A DNA stretch of 64,000 nt from Hyphomicrobiaceae bacterium (lineage in GTDB: Bacteria > Pseudomonadota > Alphaproteobacteria > Rhizobiales > Hyphomicrobiaceae): assembly GCA_021730785.1 (NCBI GenBank), contig JAKFWF010000046.1, positions 62,001 to 126,000 of the forward strand. The letters run 5' to 3'. The notes below the pieces were generated by a model that was not told the origin of the DNA, did no database searches, and saw only the letters and a program-made list of their open reading frames with translations. A program made the translations under genes and the position numbers. Of this stretch, positions 62,731-64,000 are shown piece by piece. Every line of letters starts with the position of its first letter. Position 1 is the stretch's first letter.

Positions 62731-64000
62731 ATGACGATGCCCCAGAGCAAATTCGAAGCCTCGCGGCTGGCCGGCGCGCCGTTAGCTGGGTCTCCAGATG
62801 CCGGTCCGCCAAACGGACCGCAGCAGCTCCAAGCGGAGCCATCCGGCGTCCGGGCTCTGATGCGGGTCGAAGCCCTCGCCCGCGAGGCCAAGGACCTGGG
62901 CGAACTGCGCCATTTGATTGCCAACGAAACGCGCAAATTCAACCGGGCCCGTCAGATCTTCGTCGTCGAAGTGTCGGCGGCCTCACACAGCATGATCACC
63001 GCGATTTCGAGCGTGGCGTCGGTCGATCCGCAGTCCTACCTCGTCAAGGAAGTCGAAGGATTATTGCGCGCACTAAGCGATGAACTGGGGCTCGCCGAAC
63101 CAACCGAGTTCACCCTGCCGGCATATTGTGGCGCGGACTCGGGACTGGGCGGCACTTATCCGTTCCCGGAGATCGCGTGGATGCCGTTCATTGATCGGCG
63201 CGGTCGGGTATTTGGCGGAATGTTGCTGGCGCGTGATCTGCCCTGGACGAACGATGAGCTGTCGGTCACCCGCCGTCTTAGCGCCACCTTCGCCCACGCC
63301 TGGCGCGAGGTGAGCACGGCGAACGCATTTTCGCCGCGCCAATTCACTGCCACACGCTGGTCCCTTGCCGCCGTTGCCGCGGTCGCCGTGCTGCTCGTCA
63401 TGCCGGTGCCGATGACCGCCCTCGCACCGGTCGAGATCATCGCCGCCAGGCCCAGTATCGTGTCCGCCCAGGCCGACGGCGTGATCGAGACCGTCGTCGT
63501 CGATCCGAGCAGCACCGTCGCGCCGGGTGCGGTTCTGGTCAGGCTGTCCGACACCACGTTGCGCAATCGCATGGATGTTGCCCAACAGGAAGTGATCGTC
63601 GCCGAAGCGCGAGCCCGGCAGGCGACGATCTTGGCGTTCAGCGACGTCAAAGGTCGACACGAACTGGGACTTGCTGAAGCCGAACTCGCATTGAAGCGGG
63701 CGGAATTGACCTTCGCCCGCGATTTGCTGGGCAAGACGGTGATCGTTGCCCCCACAACTGGCATTGCCGTTTACACCGATCGCCGTTCCTTGGTGGGCAA
63801 ACCGGTTGTTACCGGCGAGCGCATCATGGAAATCGCGAACCCAGCCGAAGTCGAGGCGCGCGTTGATCTCGCGGTGCCCGACGCCATCGCTCTGCTACCT
63901 GACAGTTACGTGCGCATTTTCCTCGACGCCGACCCGTTGCGGCCGCTCGAGGGCAGGGTTGTGCGGCACGACTACCGGGCTCGCCCGAGCGAGGGCGACA
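62731..64000 (+). CDS. GAF-containing HlyD-type adaptor (3' end beyond window)
   Basis: 423 codons are visible and the frame is open at the right edge. Residues about 45-205 look like a GAF domain (ARQIFVVEVSAASHSMITAISSV and MPFIDRRGRVFGGMLLARDLPW) in the cytoplasm. One membrane helix (WSLAAVAAVAVLLVMPVPMTAL, about 210-231) follows. Then come the HlyD lipoyl halves (ADGVIETVVVDPSSTVAPG and VIVAPTTGIAVYTDR) and a barrel domain. This domain order occurs in TolC/HlyD clusters that often also encode an M50 peptidase-like protein, which would lie to the right. It is co-transcribed with the two genes before it. Confidence 0.85.
   Translation, partial: MTMPQSKFEASRLAGAPLAGSPDAGPPNGPQQLQAEPSGVRALMRVEALAREAKDLGELRHLIANETRKFNRARQIFVVEVSAASHSMITAISSVASVDPQSYLVKEVEGLLRALSDELGLAEPTEFTLPAYCGADSGLGGTYPFPEIAWMPFIDRRGRVFGGMLLARDLPWTNDELSVTRRLSATFAHAWREVSTANAFSPRQFTATRWSLAAVAAVAVLLVMPVPMTALAPVEIIAARPSIVSAQADGVIETVVVDPSSTVAPGAVLVRLSDTTLRNRMDVAQQEVIVAEARARQATILAFSDVKGRHELGLAEAELALKRAELTFARDLLGKTVIVAPTTGIAVYTDRRSLVGKPVVTGERIMEIANPAEVEARVDLAVPDAIALLPDSYVRIFLDADPLRPLEGRVVRHDYRARPSEGD

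Overview
The window looks like chromosome of a high-GC alphaproteobacterium, probably Hyphomicrobiales or a near relative. The evidence is gene order and family type: a serC-serA operon with a serC leader hairpin pair, and the run erpA / dgt-argS-SPOR protein-nagZ-scpA-scpB. Also typical are a ChaN-like protein, a GAF-containing HlyD adaptor and an IS701-type remnant. The genus cannot be fixed by reading. No rRNA, tRNA, CRISPR array or phage was seen.

Layout. 1-2.4 kb: serine biosynthesis (serA cut by the left edge, serC). 2.5-5.4 kb: small protein plus GTPase, a glycosyltransferase, a hotdog thioesterase. 5.5-10.6 kb: a GntR regulator, a large FAD/Fe-S oxidoreductase and a divergent serine-glyoxylate-type aminotransferase sharing a dyad-containing promoter region. 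10.7-15.4 kb: acyl-CoA dehydrogenase-like flavoprotein, a membrane protein broken by a stop codon, acyltransferase, LysE exporter, orphan ABC ATPase. 15.4-23.8 kb: housekeeping block scpB, scpA, nagZ, SPOR protein, argS, dgt, erpA. 23.8-25.8 kb: SOUL protein, FKBP lipoprotein, Tat-exported FAH-family protein. 26.0-29.8 kb: a mobile-element zone with two inverted MITE-like repeats, a decayed IS701-family transposase, and intact dapA-like and GST genes. 29.9-34.6 kb: methyltransferase, PNPOx-like protein, sirtuin, amidase, small proteins. 35.0-42.0 kb: trpB without trpA, ChaN-like protein, hicA remnant, carB, greA. 42.2-50.3 kb: thpR, pterin dehydratase and a purine unit (xdhB, nucleoside-type ABC ATPase and two permeases, guaD). 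50.3-54.5 kb: unknown proteins and an M15-like peptidase. 54.9-60.0 kb: MHS-type transporter, LysR regulator, GATase, Ntn-hydrolase-like protein. 60.4-64.0 kb: a TolC/HlyD-type export cluster cut by the right edge.

The points most worth a second look are these. (1) Closely related 41-bp palindromes sit in frame inside two unrelated conserved genes, the FAD/Fe-S oxidoreductase and carB. This resembles coding palindromic elements such as those of Rickettsia. (2) The MITE at 26045-26371 has a 6-bp target duplication and sits in the loop of an older palindrome; a second inverted copy carries a different nested hairpin. (3) Two otherwise intact genes have an in-frame stop where Trp is expected: an amber in the TolC homologue and an opal in a small membrane protein. 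(4) The serC leader hides its Shine-Dalgarno sequence in a hairpin. (5) A frameshifted hicA lies upstream of carB. Start codons were moved from the longest frame where signal peptides, Shine-Dalgarno sequences or family N-termini argued for it.
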